6,802 nt of DNA from Bacteroidota bacterium (lineage in GTDB: Bacteria > Bacteroidota > Bacteroidia > Bacteroidales > Cfx3-03), in assembly GCA_030706265.1 (NCBI GenBank), contig JAUZOX010000143.1, positions 1 to 6,802 on the forward strand, written 5' to 3'. This document shows positions 6,279-6,802 of this stretch, piece after piece. Position 1 is the first letter of the stretch, and each line of letters begins with the position of its first letter. Under the pieces are notes generated by a model, which was given only the letters and a program-made list of their open reading frames with translations, was not told the DNA's origin and searched no databases. The position numbers and the translations under genes were made by a program.

Positions 6279-6331
6279 AGTATCTCGTTTTTAGAACAAG
6301 GTACTATTTGTTACAAATCCTCTCTCGTTAA

Positions 6332-6354
6332 GGTGGCGCTGTTTGTGCCGTATT
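6332..6354. repeat. Inner IS21 terminal-repeat copy near the istA end
   Basis: GGTGGCGCTGTTTGTGCCGT at 6332-6351 is one more copy of the site found at 6413, 6437 and 6461, set 79 bp inside the phased trio and about 55 bp upstream of the istA start. Its place between the end and the gene could let IstA repress its own promoter; that is inference. Confidence 0.7.
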
Positions 6355-6408
6355 GTCAGGCAGTAAACTACTTTTCTTTTGTCAAAAAATTACCTTTTAA
6401 AGCAAGTT

Positions 6409-6486
6409 TTACTGGCGCTGTTTGCAGCGTAATAGGTGGCGCTGTTTAATCCGTATTGGGTGGCGCAGTATGGAGCGTAATCTTCA
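6409..6486. repeat. IS21 right terminal inverted repeat with three 24-bp-phased sites
   Basis: The core TGGCGC occurs at 6413, 6437 and 6461, again exactly 24 bp apart, each followed by a CGTAAT/CGTATT block. The reverse complement starts TGAAGATTACGCTCC and aligns along its whole length with 3528-3605. The element ends at the CA of 6485-6486. Confidence 0.88.
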
Positions 6487-6493
6487 AATTGGA
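6487..6493. repeat. Target-site duplication of the IS21 element, right copy
   Basis: AATTGGA directly after the element's CA-3' end is identical to 3521-3527. Confidence 0.92.
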
Positions 6494-6725
6494 ACAGGAA
6501 ATAATATTTGCAAAGATTAAAAAGAGGGTTATTTTATTTCCTACCCTTCGTTGTCGAATTTTCCTATATAATCCGAAATAATGACGTCTGTATGTTGAAT
6601 TGCATGTTGAAAAAAAAAAACCACTTAGCGATTTCTCGTAAGTGGCTGATTTTAGGGCTCCCCTTACTACCGAAAGATGCAACCATTTCAATTCATTACT
6701 TAAAATTTAATGTTTTTTTAGGAGG
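6494..6725. other. Intergenic after the IS21 element
   Basis: Before the insertion this continued directly from the region downstream of the secreted-protein gene. I find no convincing gene on either strand. The only clear structure is the hairpin at 6610-6645. Short reading frames across it are encoded largely by the stem and its A-tract and do not look like proteins. Confidence 0.5.
6610..6645 (-). terminator. Rho-independent terminator-like hairpin, minus strand
   Basis: CCACTTA (6621-6627) pairs perfectly with TAAGTGG (6639-6645), with an extra CG/CG pair inside. Eleven As at 6610-6620 become a U-run directly after the stem when read on the minus strand, the textbook layout of an intrinsic terminator for transcription from the right. 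No minus-strand gene ending near 6650 is evident, so the gene it once served may be lost or lie outside the window. Confidence 0.6.
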
Positions 6726-6802
6726 GTGATTATAACTCATTTAAATTATGATCCAAAGTTTCATTTTGGCATTAAGAAAATTCGAAAAGAGAGACAGAAT
6801 CA
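6726..6802 (+). CDS. Possible 5' end of a gene, runs off the right edge
   Basis: Two overlapping readings stay open to the edge. A GTG at 6726 gives (M)IITHLNYDPKFHFGIKKI..., which looks protein-like, but the AGGAGG at 6720-6725 touches the start and is too close to act as its ribosome binding site. An ATG at 6748 in another frame gives MIQSFILALRKFEKRDRI, with the AGGAGG 22 nt upstream, which is too far. With at most 25 codons I cannot identify either or decide between them. Confidence 0.25.
   Translation, partial: MIITHLNYDPKFHFGIKKIRKERQN

Larger units (their letters stand above)
3528..6486 (-). mobile_element. IS21-family insertion sequence, about 2.96 kb, istA frameshifted
   Basis: The element is bounded by TGAATATTACG on the left and the inverse of TGAAGATTACG on the right, flanked by a perfect 7-bp duplication. 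Inside are terminal inverted repeats of about 78 bp and a minus-strand istA-istB operon, the full IS21 layout. IS21 elements transpose by cut-and-paste through a reactive circle junction, with IstA as the DDE recombinase and IstB as an AAA+ factor that selects and remodels the target. It is somewhat longer than the usual 2-2.6 kb because the end beyond istB carries an extra diverged copy of the istB tail. The clean target duplication shows it arrived as a unit; the frameshift in istA suggests this copy now needs help in trans. Confidence 0.93.

Noticed and set aside
6496..6542. Inverted repeat AGGAAATAA...TTATTTCCT
   Set aside because: A nine-bp A/T-rich match across a 29-bp gap is weak, and nothing adjacent supports an operator or element end.
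6508..6729. Plus- and minus-strand small open frames across the 6610-6645 hairpin
   Set aside because: They are built from the A-tract and stem and show no family resemblance.

Overview
The window looks like accessory DNA from an AT-rich member of the Bacteroidota. The evidence is circumstantial: low GC outside the insertion sequences, start codons without Shine-Dalgarno sequences, and a mix of IS21, IS110, IS3, group II intron and RadC-like pieces typical of that phylum's mobile regions. No rRNA, tRNA or housekeeping gene is present to fix the taxonomy.

Bases 1-1821 are a graveyard of mobile-element fragments. In order they are: a frameshifted C-terminal piece of an IS110-family transposase (minus strand); a degenerate unidentified coding remnant (454-738, minus strand); a 3'-truncated IS3-family orfA (775-1020); an ORF-less, 5'-truncated group II intron that keeps domains V and VI (about 1181-1521); and the C-terminal half of a RadC/JAB-domain protein broken by one nonsense codon (1594-1821). 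Between them lie several copies of a short hairpin motif (GGGGTCAG / CTGACCCC with A/T arms) and two ungapped copies of a 72-bp repeat (1068-1139, 1522-1593). Most fragments stop or start exactly at an edge of these repeats. This mosaic is the most unusual structure in the window.

Bases 1822-2186 hold no gene that I can support, only one terminator-like hairpin. A single well-formed gene follows (2187-3458). It encodes a 423-residue secreted protein of unknown function with a signal peptide, a Gly/Tyr-rich N-terminal region and two related beta-rich segments. It is the only complete, apparently intact non-transposon gene here.

Bases 3528-6486 are one IS21-family insertion sequence with 5'-TG...CA-3' ends, long terminal inverted repeats carrying three binding-site-like repeats phased at exactly 24 bp, and a perfect 7-bp target duplication (AATTGGA). 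Its minus-strand operon is istA (DDE transposase) then istB (AAA+ helper ATPase). istA has a +1 frameshift in its last third, so this copy is probably not autonomous. The end beyond istB contains a diverged second copy of the istB 3' end plus terminal-repeat sequence, so the element is about 300 bp longer on that side than it needs to be.

Bases 6494-6802 are mostly non-coding, with a strong minus-strand terminator-like hairpin and a possible start of another gene at the right edge. I found no convincing new defence or metabolic system. The best candidates for something undescribed are the repeat-bounded mosaic and the secreted protein.
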